From Antedon mediterranea (lineage: Eukaryota; Echinodermata; Crinoidea; Comatulida; Antedonidae), in contig NC_092670.1 in the NCBI RefSeq assembly GCF_964355755.1, positions 21,823,201 through 21,887,200 on the forward strand: DNA of 64,000 nt, given 5' to 3'. The notes under the pieces were generated by a model. The model worked only from the letters and a program-made list of their open reading frames with translations. It did not search any database and had not been told where the DNA came from. The position numbers were made by a program, and so were the translations under genes. Numbering within the stretch: position 1 is the stretch's first letter; every line of letters begins with the position of its first letter. Shown in pieces: positions 1 to 13,600 of the stretch.

Positions 1-678
1 ATAAATATGATGTGTGTACACTAACTTTGACAAATTGGTATTAACTCAAAATGTACTTTGCCATTAATGTGGCAGGTGAGGGTTTTTTCAACAGTGTTTT
101 ACAGCATCAACAACATTTCTATGAAAATGATTTTGATAGTGTCATTGGTTGAACCAGGATTTAACCAGGAAGGTATACTGATCTACCTACCATACCTGAA
201 TAACCTTTAAAAGGGAATACATCAGCCACCTTGTCTGACTTTGAAAGGTGGTTGTGGCAAATGTAGAAACAATAAACAAAGCCTTTTGGCAGTGTATCTT
301 ATATAAACAACATTACCAGTGGGGATAAACAGTAAACAGGTCAAACTTGGCAGAGAGGTAATAGTCATAGCAACAACATGCTACATCAACTCACAGGAGG
401 TAAAATGTTTGGACATTAAAACATTTAAAACAAGAATAAACGTCAGAATTGAAGAAAACAAATTTAGATGAAAAAATATTTTATTTAGTTGTCTGTCATA
501 TGTTGGAAGAATGAATGTTACCAGAAGGGATAAAACAATTAATATAACAGTGTTGATGTATTATGTGTGTATTATTCCCTCAATTGTCAAGATACTTTTT
601 GACATCAGTATAAGATTAAAATACATTAATTAATATAAATGAGGTTGTTAATTCAAACTATTTTTAATTTTTTTGTAG

Positions 679-760
679 ATTATTGGAACAACTAGAGGTG
701 GAGATTATTAAAGACGTTTTACCAGAGGGGAGAGAACTACAATTAAGATATCAATGTTGA
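679..760 (+). CDS. possible last coding exon of an unknown gene
   Basis: A good acceptor (TTTTTTTGTAG at 668-678) is followed by one open frame of 26 codons ending in TGA: LLEQLEVEIIKDVLPEGREL, then LQLRYQC after sharing the last L. The charged, helical composition looks protein-like and the other two frames close at once. No upstream exon was found in the first 678 bases and I do not recognise the family. It could be chance. Confidence 0.35.
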
Positions 761-1211
761 GCAGGCACCCATCTCCATGGCAACTACAGGAACATCATCT
801 TAGAGGAGGTAAAACTATGGTCATTGAGAACATGCATATATTCATGTTGGTTAGATAGAGCAAAACGCTTTATGAGTGGTGGTTGAAATAACAGCAATTA
901 AAAACTTATAACTTAAACAAATTCTTGTTTTTGTAAAATATCAATCACGGTTTAACAAAATATAAAAGTCATGGATGACCATGATGATCTAGTGTTAATG
1001 ATTCCTTGCCTGATTATTATTACGACCAATGATGCCCTACAGTGTGAAAACACACTTAAATAAACCATTATCATTATCCTAGCGGGCAACGAAGTGCATT
1101 CTGATTTATTTCAAGATAAAGGAATCGTTTTGAAACTAAACAATAATTGAGTTAATTGTTGCTGAATGTTGATAATATCTTTTTAAAAACTGGTAGAGTA
1201 ATATTATTCTA

Positions 1212-1318
1212 AAGCTCTGTCTACACTATCAAACTTTATGTGCCAAAAAAATGTGATGTGGCCATACATGGACATGATGATTTTTTGTCAAACTAGTGTG
1301 ATAGTGTAGACAGAGCTT
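1212..1318. mobile_element. MITE, TA-flanked, family M1
   Basis: Inverted termini AAGCTCTGTCTACACTATC / GATAGTGTAGACAGAGCTT flanked by TA, a Tc1/mariner-type signature. Relatives with the same termini lie at 3421, 43016 and 49756. Confidence 0.8.
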
Positions 1319-3420
1319 TACCATTAAGCTCTATAATACTATGGAGAGCCATTGGGGTCTTTATGCCAATTTCTTATGGCACAAGTGGCTGTTCATAGAA
1401 TAAAAACATTGCAACATTTTTAAACCTTTGGGGTAAATTTTACCGCCAAATGAAATGGAATGCATCGCTCTCTTTCGTTTCTATCTATGTGCTCAGTAAA
1501 TCATCTTAAATCATGTGTGGTTATAGAACTTACAACTTGCAGCATGCATTGTACGCTTAACTGAAGGGATGGCACTCTGTTTTTAATTGGTTTTTGATTG
1601 GATGTAAAGTGTTTGTATGGGTCGCCCTGTTGTGCGTCAAAGTATTTGTTAAGTTTGCAATTTAGTGCTAAGTAGGATTCACAGTGATATGCTAGATAGT
1701 CTAGCTAAAAACAACCCATTGAGGGGATTAACTTTTCATCAGCAATGGGCTTACTTACACTTACTTACTTACAAAATAATATTCACTTAATAGAGTGCGT
1801 TGTGGCTAACTCTCCAATCAGATGAAATCAATTTAAAGTAAATAATTAGTAATGATGGAACTTGCTTGTTCTTATAATAAGTACTGTAATTTTTAGGTAA
1901 ATCCAACCTTGCTTGTATTCGCATTCATATTTGCCATTTATCTATCTGCAGGAAACTTTGTCAGAAATGATGCCATAACGAAAATTTTTAATGCAAATGT
2001 AAGTAAGAATTTACCTTTAAAATTAAATCTTCTTACTATAGCATATTTTGGTGTATATCGTGTGATATTAATTATTGCAAAACCTTTAACAGAAATAGAG
2101 TATAGAAAGAATCATATTTTATATTGAAAACGTGTTTTTGATTCATTGAAATCATATGATACTTTTCTAACCCATTAATTTATTTCTGTGTGAATTAAAT
2201 TATAAGCCCGATTGAACCTTACCGAAATGCCATTGTCTACACACTTTATTCGTGCCCTGCACACCTCGCGATGTGTGTTTTGATGATGGAAATGTATAGT
2301 TTTGGCGGCTGGTTAGCTAAACTAAGTAAACAAACAAAGCTATTGAAAAGAAGGTATTCTCTTAACTTGTGTGTTGAAAGACTGGATTGTATAGCGTTCA
2401 AGGAACAGGCTCTGTTTTGTATATATGAAAATAAACAATTATTGGTAATAGAAAAACAATGACAATTCCACAGTATGTAGGTAGTTTATATACCTCCGTG
2501 TCAGAGGATTTAAAAATCATTGCTAAAATATGTTATTATTTTAATTGAACAACAACATTTATTTCATTAATTTATAAGTATTATTTTTTTTTATTTATCA
2601 CTATTCCAATTATTTATTTTTTAATTTATAGAAACGTAGAGTTCTACATAGATAGATGATACCATGGCCATGAAGGCTAGACAATTTAAAAACATGCTGT
2701 AAATTGAAAATTGAAATACTAGGGCAATTTTACAGTGTGACCACCAACAAAAAACATTATGCAATAGGCTCTAGAAAATGAATGCTTTGATGCAAAAGGT
2801 GGTGTGAGTGCTGTACAATGACAGTTGAAACCAAATAAGATAAAACAAACCAACAAAATGAAATTATTTGTCTTTTTTCTTCTAATTAAAAATTCAACAT
2901 ACACCAGTGCAGAAAAAAACACATTTGATCTGATTGCTGTTAATTCCCCATTATTAACATTATGCCTGAATTTTGTCAAATTATCTATCTGATGTCGGAT
3001 GTTAAATGAGACCAAGCTACAGTATGTCAGAAAGCATAAATGCCAGATTTGGTCACTATGGCTATGTGTGTCTGTGTTTATGCATCTTGCAACATTACCA
3101 GCCTTGAACAAGTATCTGGCGCCAACGCTGTTTTTGTACTAATCAAGAAAAGTTTGTATTAATAGCATACAGCTAAGAACTGAAGCCAATCAGTTACTGA
3201 TACCATGTCGGGGGTCAAGCAGACCCCCTTAGGGGACTTGTACGCTAATTGTTCTAATCTTGTTTTCATTGGTTTAGGGGCATGGATCACCCCTATGCTT
3301 GTTATCAAATGTTTATTTTGACAGTCAAAGAGAAATAAGCTGGTCAATTATAATTATCTGACCATATCTTTCCTATGTTTAATAATGCAAATACTATTAT
3401 TGTTCAAATTTTATTTTATA

Positions 3421-3578
3421 AAGCTCTGTCTATATGAAACTAGTTTGACAAAAAAAGTGTAATGTGCCCAAATATGGTAGTGATATGCCCAAATATGTTA
3501 GTGATATGATATCATCATGTCCATATATGGGCACCTTACATTTTGTGTCACATAAAATTTGATAGTGTAGACAAAGCT
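3421..3578. mobile_element. MITE, TA-flanked, family M1
   Basis: Termini AAGCTCTGTCTA and TAGACAAAGCT with TA outside. The interior repeats GATATGCCCAAATATG(G/T)TAG and differs from the copy at 1212. Confidence 0.75.
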
Positions 3579-6499
3579 TAAGAAAAAAGAAAGGAAATAA
3601 ATTTGAATATATATATATATAAATCATACCCGCCAGAGACATTTTTTCATACAACTAAAAAACGGAACTTTCGCCAATGAGCTATTCTCGACGCGATTAT
3701 GAGATCATGTTCCGAATATGAGCACTGTTTCTATAATTTACAGTATGATTTATATATAATTTACACAGTGCTACACAACATCATTGATTTATATATATAT
3801 ATATATATATCATACTAATTTTATTTCTCTCTTTACTTTTTTTTTCAATGGAAATATAATTTTTAATATTTAGCATTTGTTTGGTTTGTATTCAACCAAT
3901 CAAATTGCTGTATAATAATTCAAAATGGTGTACAAATGTGTCGGTAGGAGGTTTGGAGAAGTCATCTTTAAAATATTGAACACATAAACATATAAATCCA
4001 AGTTTACACAGTATTACAATCTGGTAAGCGAAATACAACTAGTATTTTTATCGTAATATGCACATTAAAAATATGAGCAGACGTAAGAAATGACTGCTTT
4101 GGCTTGAAATTGGGTGGATATCAGGAAACAGATTATGATAGCCAAAAATAAATAAATAAAGTTGTCGACTTAACGTAGGATATGACACTTAAATATTTCC
4201 TTCAATCCAAATCAATATAGTATTTCATTTACAAGTGACATTTATTTTAATGTTTAAGAAATGCAATAGCACTGCTATTTAATTCAATGCAAAATACTAA
4301 TCTTTGACGTCTGTTATTCACCTTAAAACGTTGTGATAATTAAAACAAAACTTTCAGTTATAATTTCATAGAAAACTCAAACAAATCTTTTACCTCAGCC
4401 TGGTTTAAAAGCACGTTTTAAACAAACATTTTAATTAAAACAAACTTTTTTTGAGTTAAAATTGACATCCAAACATAAACCGAACCTCCCCCAGGCTATT
4501 TATATTACAACTTGAGTTGACCAGGAGAACAGCCAATCACCTTCTGACCAATGGTCAAGCATGGGCCCACTAGGAGTCAAAATGTGACCCACTAGGTGTC
4601 AACATTTGACCCAGAAATAATTTTAAAAGGTTTTCTCTCACAGAGAGTGATATTCTAAAGATCATGGTATAAACAATTAATAATTTTCTGGTTTGTTTTT
4701 AAATTCGTGATTTTCATTCCATTTCCCTATCCCATACTCACCCATTCAATACATCTTGAAAATTTCAAATAATGGGATAGGAAATTTTAAAGATAACGCG
4801 TACAAGATAATATACTTTTTCCTTAAAAAATAGATGTGGGTCACATTTTTGGTTAAGATTTTTTATGTTAAAAAAAAAAGAGATGCAGTGTAAAAACCAC
4901 GACCACCTTCAATTACAGCTTATATTTGTTCCTGGGTCAACATTTTTCTATAATTTCTAACATGACGATTAAATTAAACGAAAATTTCAATCAATAAAAC
5001 GAGTTGGATTGTTGCCCTCGGGCAAAATACTTGTCAATTTCAAGCAGATAATGTTAAAATTAGCCAAATATTCTGTTACTGTCACGAAATTCCGTGAATC
5101 TTTTGCAAACTTCTCAACACAAAATAATTTTTTCGTGCCTTGCCCGCGGGTGAATTTAAGATTCAATTGGATAGTGCGGATCAAGTGGCAAGATACTTTA
5201 CGCATTCGACCAATGGACGCGCAATGAGGTAACCATACACCGTGGTTTTGTTTGTATTAGGAATATGTCAAGTAAACAGAGTCCAACTCATAAGCTGTGA
5301 AAACATTACGATTATACAGAATGAAGTACTGTATTATGATTTTTTTGTTTATATCATAACAAGTGTTTGATAAGAATGTATTGTCCATTGTTTTTATTTC
5401 AAACAGTAGGCCTAATGTTATTGATAATACAGAGTACAGTAATACTGTACTATCATCAAAATGATACAATTGCTAAATTCGATTGGTACTGTATGTCTTT
5501 AACATGACTATAGTTTTTTCATTGAGTACTTTTTAATTGAATGGTAAATGTAGAATCGTTCTGTTCAGTACTTTTTTCATTTGTTGAGTACTAAATCAAT
5601 CAACTTCAGCAAATTTTATCAGTACGGTATACATTTCAAAATATGAAATATAGAGGGCAGCATAGTAGTTTTCTAATTGTTCACACATAAAATGAAAATA
5701 AGACTTGCTTTTGTTTATAATTTTATTTTGAACAACATTTTACATTACAGAATTTAATTGAGTAAATTTATCAAATAATTAAAAGAAATTATGTTTCTGA
5801 GTATGAAGCACACTTAGTGGTTTTATGATAATTACCCCTGCAAAAAAAATAAATTATTAACATCCAGATTTTCAAAATTTTAAATAGCACCCTATATGTT
5901 TGGTTGCGTTTTTCTAAAAATCTAGCGGCCTCTATGGTTTGGCCATGCTTTTATAAAATCTCCCAATACTTAATTTTTCCAAATTAGGACCAGATTATTT
6001 ATTCCTCTTACGGCTATATTTATGCATCCAAAAATGCTTACAAATTATGTGATTAGGAATAAACCAATGCTTTTGATATTAATGTTGAGCATTAGCTGTA
6101 ATGCCATTTGCCGAGAGAGTACCTTAAACTCAGTGTGTATGTTTGGTTAATATGTAACAGCGATTTACAACACATAATTATACAATATACCTACATATAT
6201 GGAAACAGTATTATTCTAAAATATATGGATAATTTGAGAATTATATACAATATAAGGACATTTTTTAACATTTTTCTAAAGGAGACAGTTGATAATGACA
6301 TTGTGTTTCAAATTTCTCTTAAAATAAAATTTAAATAAGCTCCATAATATCAGTATTAAAATTGGAATGAATATTTTTACAATCCCTGAACATTAAATCA
6401 CTAATAAATATATTTTACAAAGGGCCCAAGGGAGACAACTGTCAAAAAAACAAAAAAAAACAAACATATGTGGAAATCATTCTATAAAACTTTGTTCGA

Positions 6500-6607
6500 A
6501 GATATATCATCCCCCAAAACATTTAATATAAAAGTGATTATTTTTCGATCCAATTTTTAAAATGTGAATAGTCAATATGTGACATTTTTCATGGGGAAAA
6601 TATATCT
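6500..6607. mobile_element. MITE, TTAA type, family M2 (short)
   Basis: Begins AGATATATCATCCCCC and ends GGGGAAAATATATCT followed by TTAA. It resembles the longer copies at 42631 and 49090. The left TTAA is degraded. Confidence 0.6.
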
Positions 6608-7480
6608 TTAAATCTTCTATTTTGTTTGTATTTTTGTGTTATATAAAATACTGTTCATTTAGTACCACAAAACCAATGGCGTCACTGTATAATATTAAAA
6701 CAAATGTCCTTATTAAAATTTCAGTTGTCTTCAATTTATAATAAATATAATTAATTATAATAATAACATTTCAAAGTATTTTGTTGCTATTTCTTGTTTC
6801 CCCATTACTACTGTCTCTTAATTTTTTGATATTTGATTAGTGTGGACATGATTTAATGGAATGATTAATTATTAAAGGCAATCTTAAGCCCTATTCACAT
6901 TAGATTAATTTTACCAAATCATACTCTGGTATATTTTGCAAGGTTATAAAGCATTGTACAAATTTATAAAATGATTACAAAATCTGTTGTACCAAAATTA
7001 TGAATAAAAGAATATTACCTTCTTTATGTATAAATGTAACAAAAACATAACATTAGCGTGATAAATTCTACTTAACATAAATATCAAATTTGCATGATAC
7101 ATTTAGAACCATAAAAATATAAAGTCTTTACCAGCATTCAATTTCTTATATTATCTTTAGGTATAACCAAAGAATACCCATTGATTACAAGAATTGCAAA
7201 GAGTTACTTCACCGCTACTAGTTGCATTGGCTTAGAGGGGTGAGGCTGCATATGTTATGCATACATTTGAGTTATATCAACCCTCTATTAAGGGTGAGTA
7301 TTTTCATGTTCAATATGGCAACTTGAAAATAGCCACTACATATTTTAGTTTTTGGCCTGCAACAACCACATAAACTACTAAATTCAGTAGGCTTATAAAA
7401 ACCGATAAATAATAAGGATAGGGAACGTTGATATACCTACAACCATTCATATCAATGGTGCTGTGTAACTGCAGTACACA

Positions 7481-7603
7481 TTAATATTCACTTCTTTTAA
7501 GCATCAATGCTTGGTTGCTATGATTAATAGTGATTGTTGATGCCCCTTGTTTCCATGGTTCTCCGTCTACTTGTACAGGAACTGGGAATTTCTTTATTGT
7601 TAT
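7481..7603 (-). CDS. DGKE: DGKE exon 8 (last coding exon)
   Basis: 40 codons plus TAA, acceptor TTTTTCAG|ATAAC. It encodes the conserved C-terminal motif [11 protein letters not shown] and ends LMLKRSEY. It is shorter than the human tail, which continues with an acidic stretch. Confidence 0.95.
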   Translation of the reverse strand: MTIKKFPVPVQVDGEPWKQGASTITINHSNQALMLKRSEY

Positions 7604-10600
7604 CTGAAAAATAATTAGTTATACTGTAATATAATAAAAAATAATTTTTTTTTTTTTTTAAACTTCTGTGATTAAAAATGGTATTTCTACTTGGGTAGTT
7701 TGGACTGATTTACACAAAATCTGATCCATCTAGTGACAGGATGCACACACAACACTGGAGGGCCTCGGGTTGTACATACTTTTTCTCGTCTTATTTAGAT
7801 ATTCTTAGTTATTGAAAGAAATAGTTGTTGTACAGCAGGCTTACTGTCTTCTTATCTGTGAGAAGGCATGTTTGTAGTTTGAGTTTTAACCATTCATCTT
7901 AAGTTTAGCTACTGAGAGCAGGTTAGTGCTTGTTCTTAAAGATGTATGACTACGTAAGTAAGTAAGTACTGGCCAGATATTTGTTAATGGAAATATAATT
8001 TTAGTTTTACCTTTACTGTCTTAGCTTGTCCAAGTCTGACCGGGTCTGCGAGTCCACCCTGAATTCTGGCCATGTGGAATGAAGAGTAGAAACCAGCAAT
8101 TTCTACCAGATTGTCACTATGACTACATACAAACAAAGAAATCATATTGAATGTTGTACCTTAATAGTATACAAGAATAGGTCAACTCTCACGCTACCTG
8201 GCCTAATTTGATCATATTGAATGTTGTACCTTAATAGTATACAAGAATCGGTCAACTCTCACGCTACCTGGCCTAATTTGATCATATTGAATGTTGTACC
8301 TTAATAGTATACAAGAATCGGTCAACTCTCACGCTACCTGGCCTAATTTGATCATATTGAATGTTGTACCTTAATAGTATACAAGAATCGGTCAACTCTT
8401 ACGCTACCTGGCCTAATTTGATCATATTGAATGTTGTACCTTAATAGTATACAAGAATCGGTCAACTCTCACGCTACCTGGCCTAATTTGATCATATTGA
8501 ATGTTGTACCTTAATAGTATACAAGAATCGGTCAACTCTCACGCTACCTGGCCTAATTTGATCATATTGAATGTTGTACCTTAATAGTATACAAGAATCG
8601 GTCAACTCTCACGCTACCTGGCCTAATTTGATCATATTGAATGTTGTACCTTAATAGTATACAAGAATCGGTCAACTCTCACGTTACCTGGCCTAATTTG
8701 ATCATATTGAATGTTGTACCTTAATGATATACAAGAATCGGTCAACTCTCACGCTACCTGGCCTAATTTGATCATATTGAATGTTGTACCTTAATAGTAT
8801 ACAAGAATCGGTCAACTCTCACGCTACCTGGCCTAATTTGATCATATTGAATGTTGTACCTTAATAGTATACAAGAATCGGTCAACTCTCACGCTACCTG
8901 GCCTAATTTGATCATATTGAATGTTGTACCTTAATAGTATACAAGAATCGGTCAACTCTCACGTTACCTGGCCTAATTTGATCATATTGAATGTTGTACC
9001 TTAATGATATACAAGAATCGGTCAACTCTCACGCTACCTGGCCTAATTTGATCATATTGAATGTTGTACCTTAATAGTATACAAGAATTGGTCAACTCTC
9101 ACGCTACCTGGCCTAATTTGATCATATTGAATGTTGTACCTTAATAGTATACAAGAATCGGTCAACTCTCACGCTACCTGGCCTAATTTGATCATATTGA
9201 ATGTTGTACCTTAATAGTATACAAGAATCGGTCAACTCTCACGCTACCTGGCCTAATTTGATCATATTGAATGTTGTACCTTAATAGTATTCAAGAATCG
9301 GTCAACTCTCACGCTACCTGGCCTAATTTGATCATATTGAATGTTGTACCTTAATAGTATACAAGAATCGGTCAACTCTCACGCTACCTGGCCTAATTTG
9401 AACATATTGAATGTTGTACCTTAATAGTATACAAGAATCGGTCAACTGTCACGCTACCTGGCCTAATTTGTCCGGTTTTGGGAGAGTTTATTTTATTGTA
9501 GGCTTACTACGAATGTTCAAGTAATACATACCTAGCTGGCGCATACTTCTGTTGACCTGTTCCTTTCCAGAGTTCTACACCAGCACCCCAACTAGAAATG
9601 TTTAAAACTACAATACCCTCCAAGTCTGGTAAATCAATCTTCTGTCCATCCAACTCCAACTAAATTCACAACAAAATTAAATTACTACATACACTTTATA
9701 TTAGGAGCTTTTGTTATTGAAGATTTGTTTGCTTATAGCCCTCATTCAAGAAGAGTGACATTTCTTAAGTCTACAGCTCAAACCAAAACGGATCTATGGC
9801 CACTACTACTACTAGGTAAGAAAAAGAAAATATTGGTATTCTAGTATTTCTAATAAGGACTGAATATAATCCTGTACAAATAACAAGTATTTTCTGAAAA
9901 TATATATCTAACCTCAATTTTTTTCTGTAGGTTCTTGCATCCTTGCTCCAATACATCCTTAGCACCAAAGATCAAATACCAAGCCTTATTAATGACTCGG
10001 TTTGTGAACCAATGAGGTTTACTTTCTCGCTGTCGATGAAAATTCAAAGCAAGAAGCGCATCACAACCAACAGAGAAGTAGTTATTCATTGTAACCACCT
10101 GCAAAAGAAAATATTCAAATTTCATGTCTGCATATTTGATTATGCAAAATGGATTTAGTTTGAGGTATAGAATTTTGTTTTAAAGTAACCTACCTTATCA
10201 GGTCGTCTAATTTTGAACTTTGGTTGATATCTGATTGTTGTTGTCCACCTGATAACAATAAAAAATAGAAATGTAAGTTGCTTGACTATCAAATTAATAC
10301 GCATAATTTATTTAACTAGTAATTTATATATTAGTACAGTAATGCCAATCATTTACGTCCCCTTAATATGGTTTTCCTTAAACAGGTTTCTGAGAAAATT
10401 ACCCCTTTATAGGGGTGTCCCGAAAGAGGTGTTCTACTTTATTGAGCTACTACTAACTCTTTTATACTTCTTAACGTTCTCCGTCTTCCGACATTACGCT
10501 TCCAGAAAGTGTTTCCATTTTTTTCTGTTTAGGCCAGTATTCCTTTATCCACTTATTTTTCCCCTTTTATACACCATTACTATTAACATTATTGTTCTTA

Positions 10601-13600
10601 CCTGTCCAGATATGATACTGTTGCTTTTTCTACATCATTCATCCATTGCAGAATATTTTCACCATCGTAGCATTTTCCCCATCCAAGCACACGGGCAAGG
10701 TCATTTCCTGTACCAAGTGGTAGAATGGCTACCTTTGGTCGTGTCTGTAAAATTAAGATAGGTAAGTGAGTATACAGTCATAGGTTCTCACATGGGCAAT
10801 ATGGCTACCTTTGGTCATGTCTGTCAAATTAAGATAGGTAAGCGAGTATGCAGTCATAGGTTCTCACATGGGCATTATGGCTACCTTTGGTCATGTCTGT
10901 AAAATTAAGATAGGTATTAGTGAGTATGCAGTCATAGGTTCTCACATGGGCAATATGGCTACCTTTGGTCATGTCTGTCAAATTAAGATAGGTAAGTGAG
11001 TATGCAGTCATAGGTTCTCACATGGGCAATATGGCTACCTTTGGTCATGTCTGTCAAATTAAGATAGGTAAGTGAGTATGCAGTCATAGGTTCTCACATG
11101 GGCATTATGGCTACCTTTGGTCATGTCTGTCAAATTAAGATAGGTAAGTGAGTATGCAGTCATAGGTTCTCACATGGGCATTATGGCTACCTTTGGTCAT
11201 GTCTGTAAAATTAAGATAGGTATTAGTGAGTATGCAGTCATAGGTTCTCACATGGGCAATATGGCTACCTTTGGTCATGTCTGTAAAATTAAGATAGGTA
11301 TTAGTGAGTATGCAGTCATAGGTTCTCACATGGGCAATATGGCTTGAGGGTGATCCATCCAGCAATTGCTGATCATTAGGGACCCTCAGAGGTTCACAAG
11401 ACAAACATATACACAAGATGCTCTACTTAAACAAAGTCTTATTACAAGTCTTTGGGAGTGGAGTTGTAATTTTGACATGTGACAGGACTTAAACCCAGGA
11501 CCCTTGGAGTGGTAGCCAAGCATCATAACCACCAAGCCACAATTCCACTCCATGGCTACCTTTGGCCATGCCTTTAAGACTAATTATACCTCTATATATT
11601 TGTAATGATGCTACTGGTTCGCATACAATTATTTTAATAATCAAGCAGGGGATGTGGGTGATAGGTAGATAAATTAATACATTTTGTACAGTACCTGTAG
11701 TTGTAGCTTGTCTATAGCATTTAAAACCCAACCAATTGTACCATCTCCACCACATGCAAGAATACGAAATGTCCTCTCGGGTAGTAAATGGCAAATTTGA
11801 AGTGCCCTCTCTGGTGGAAGCTCACTCAAATCAATCACCTGAAACAAACAAAACAGAAAATAAATATTCATTAATATTTACCAGTTTGAAAGTTACTGAG
11901 TAAAGGTTTTTTTTTATGGTTGACTTTAAGCATTGTAAATCAATAACAAAGCAATTTCATCTTAAAGGGGGGTTCCGGGTTTAAAATGAATAGTAAAAAA
12001 TGGAAAATATATTTGTTTGTCTCTTGAACGGTAAAAGTTTCAATTTATATAAGCGCCCAGTGAAGCAGAACGAAGGCTGTGAAATCAGGCCAGATTACAA
12101 GTGCAGCTACGGCAAAATCACACTGTGGTTACAAAATAGGAAATTCGTGAAATGGTCCATCTTCCGACGACTCGTTATCATTAACCATATCAATTACTTT
12201 TGTAAAATTATACTTATCTGATGTAATTTTAGTCGGTCTTCCCATTTATAAAGTCAATTTTTTATGAAAATTCATCAAAACAGTGAAAAATTAGATATGT
12301 TTGCACTTTACGTTTGCCGATTTTCGCACCGACTTAGGGAAAAATCAAAATCAATGAAGCGTAACGTATACTGTACATTCCTGCTGAGGATCGAGCGAGA
12401 CGACGATACACGTGCTCTCTCTGCTGCCCATGCCTGGCATCATCACGTGATAAGCAGATACAACAATACCAAACTGGTCGGGTCGAGTATACCCCGTCTA
12501 TAATCACAACATGAACGATGTACAGTATTTGATTGAAGGTCGACTCGACCTACCGGAATGGTATAGATAATATAGCTCGAATGAGAGAGTTGGAATATTT
12601 GTGTAGTGCAGCCTATAGTAAAAGGCCTGGTAGTATCAATTCGCATAGGGTCTACTACACTAGCTAGCTCAATTTTTAACTGGGCCGGATCGGCTAGGTC
12701 TCCTTCCTACTACCTGGTCTACTTGCTTGATGCATGAGTATCCGCTTTTTTGGAGAGTAAACTAAGCCTATTTTATTTTAGGCCTACTTAGACGATCGGG
12801 ACACCATACGTGTGGACGGCGATCGGACCTTGTTTTGCTTCAATATTTACAGCCGATTTTGTAGAACGTTTTAGGTTTAGATTGTTTAGGAGTTTGGTTG
12901 ATAGGATGGGTTTGTTATTTATGGGCCAAACGTCTAGTAGTAGGCTAGCTCTAGGCCCATGGGCCCCATTGTTTTAACGTAGCCATCGTGGCATGGAATC
13001 CCTAGTCAGAATGGCTCTCGCCCATTAGGCTAGGCCTAGAGTAGTATTGTACGTGAAGCCGATAATACGATCTGTACTATAGAGGTATAAAAATAGTATA
13101 ATTTATGACTCCGTAATCTGTACTAAATTTTGTATTTCATTAAATGTCAAATAAATATATGCTACTAGTACTACTGTTATTATTACACTTTAGGCCTAGC
13201 TTAGAAAATCTAAAAAAAATGTATTTCACAATGATCGGGTGGTCGTCGTTTGACAGGGGAGAGAGATGTAAATTAGTTGACAAACACAACGTACATGACG
13301 TCGCGAGTTTGGAATACGTGATTTTGTGAATATCTCATGAATATTAATGAGCTTCCCTAAGCTGCTGAAAAACAGATTTTCCATGAAATTTAATTTTTTT
13401 AATTTCTCGTTATTACTTCTTCATTCTGACATGTCTATATTGTTATAATATTTTTTATTTAATAAATAAACGATATTTAAAAGCAATTTTAAACCCAGAA
13501 TCCCCCTTTAAATATGACTATATAAAGAAAGAGCCGTGGCTAAAGATACGGTACTGTAACCTAACTTCCGTTTGCTAAATGTACGGTAAAATTGCCTTCC

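Larger units (their letters stand above)
761..7480. other. intergenic region and DGKE 3' flank
   Basis: AT-rich sequence with several MITEs listed separately and an (AT)n run near 3790. The DGKE 3' UTR presumably extends left from 7481, but no poly(A) signal can be assigned with confidence. Short open frames at 1909-2127, 2271-2462, 2719-3111 and 6108-6338 show no recognisable motif. Confidence 0.6.

Noticed and set aside
1909-2462. Two plus-strand frames of 72 and 63 codons
   Set aside because: No conserved motif and no exon structure; composition fits AT-rich non-coding DNA.
4987-5227. Overlapping 72-codon frames on both strands
   Set aside because: Mutually antisense, no family motif, no splice support.
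8141-9470. CRISPR-like appearance of the 70-bp array
   Set aside because: There are no variable spacers; the full 70 bp repeats and it lies in an animal gene intron.
10282-10761. 159-codon plus-strand frame
   Set aside because: Antisense shadow of DGKE exon 3 and its flanking introns.
10829-11416. Minus-strand repeat frames ([14 protein letters not shown])
   Set aside because: They are the exon-edge tandem array read through; coding use would need unobserved splicing. Kept only as a finding.
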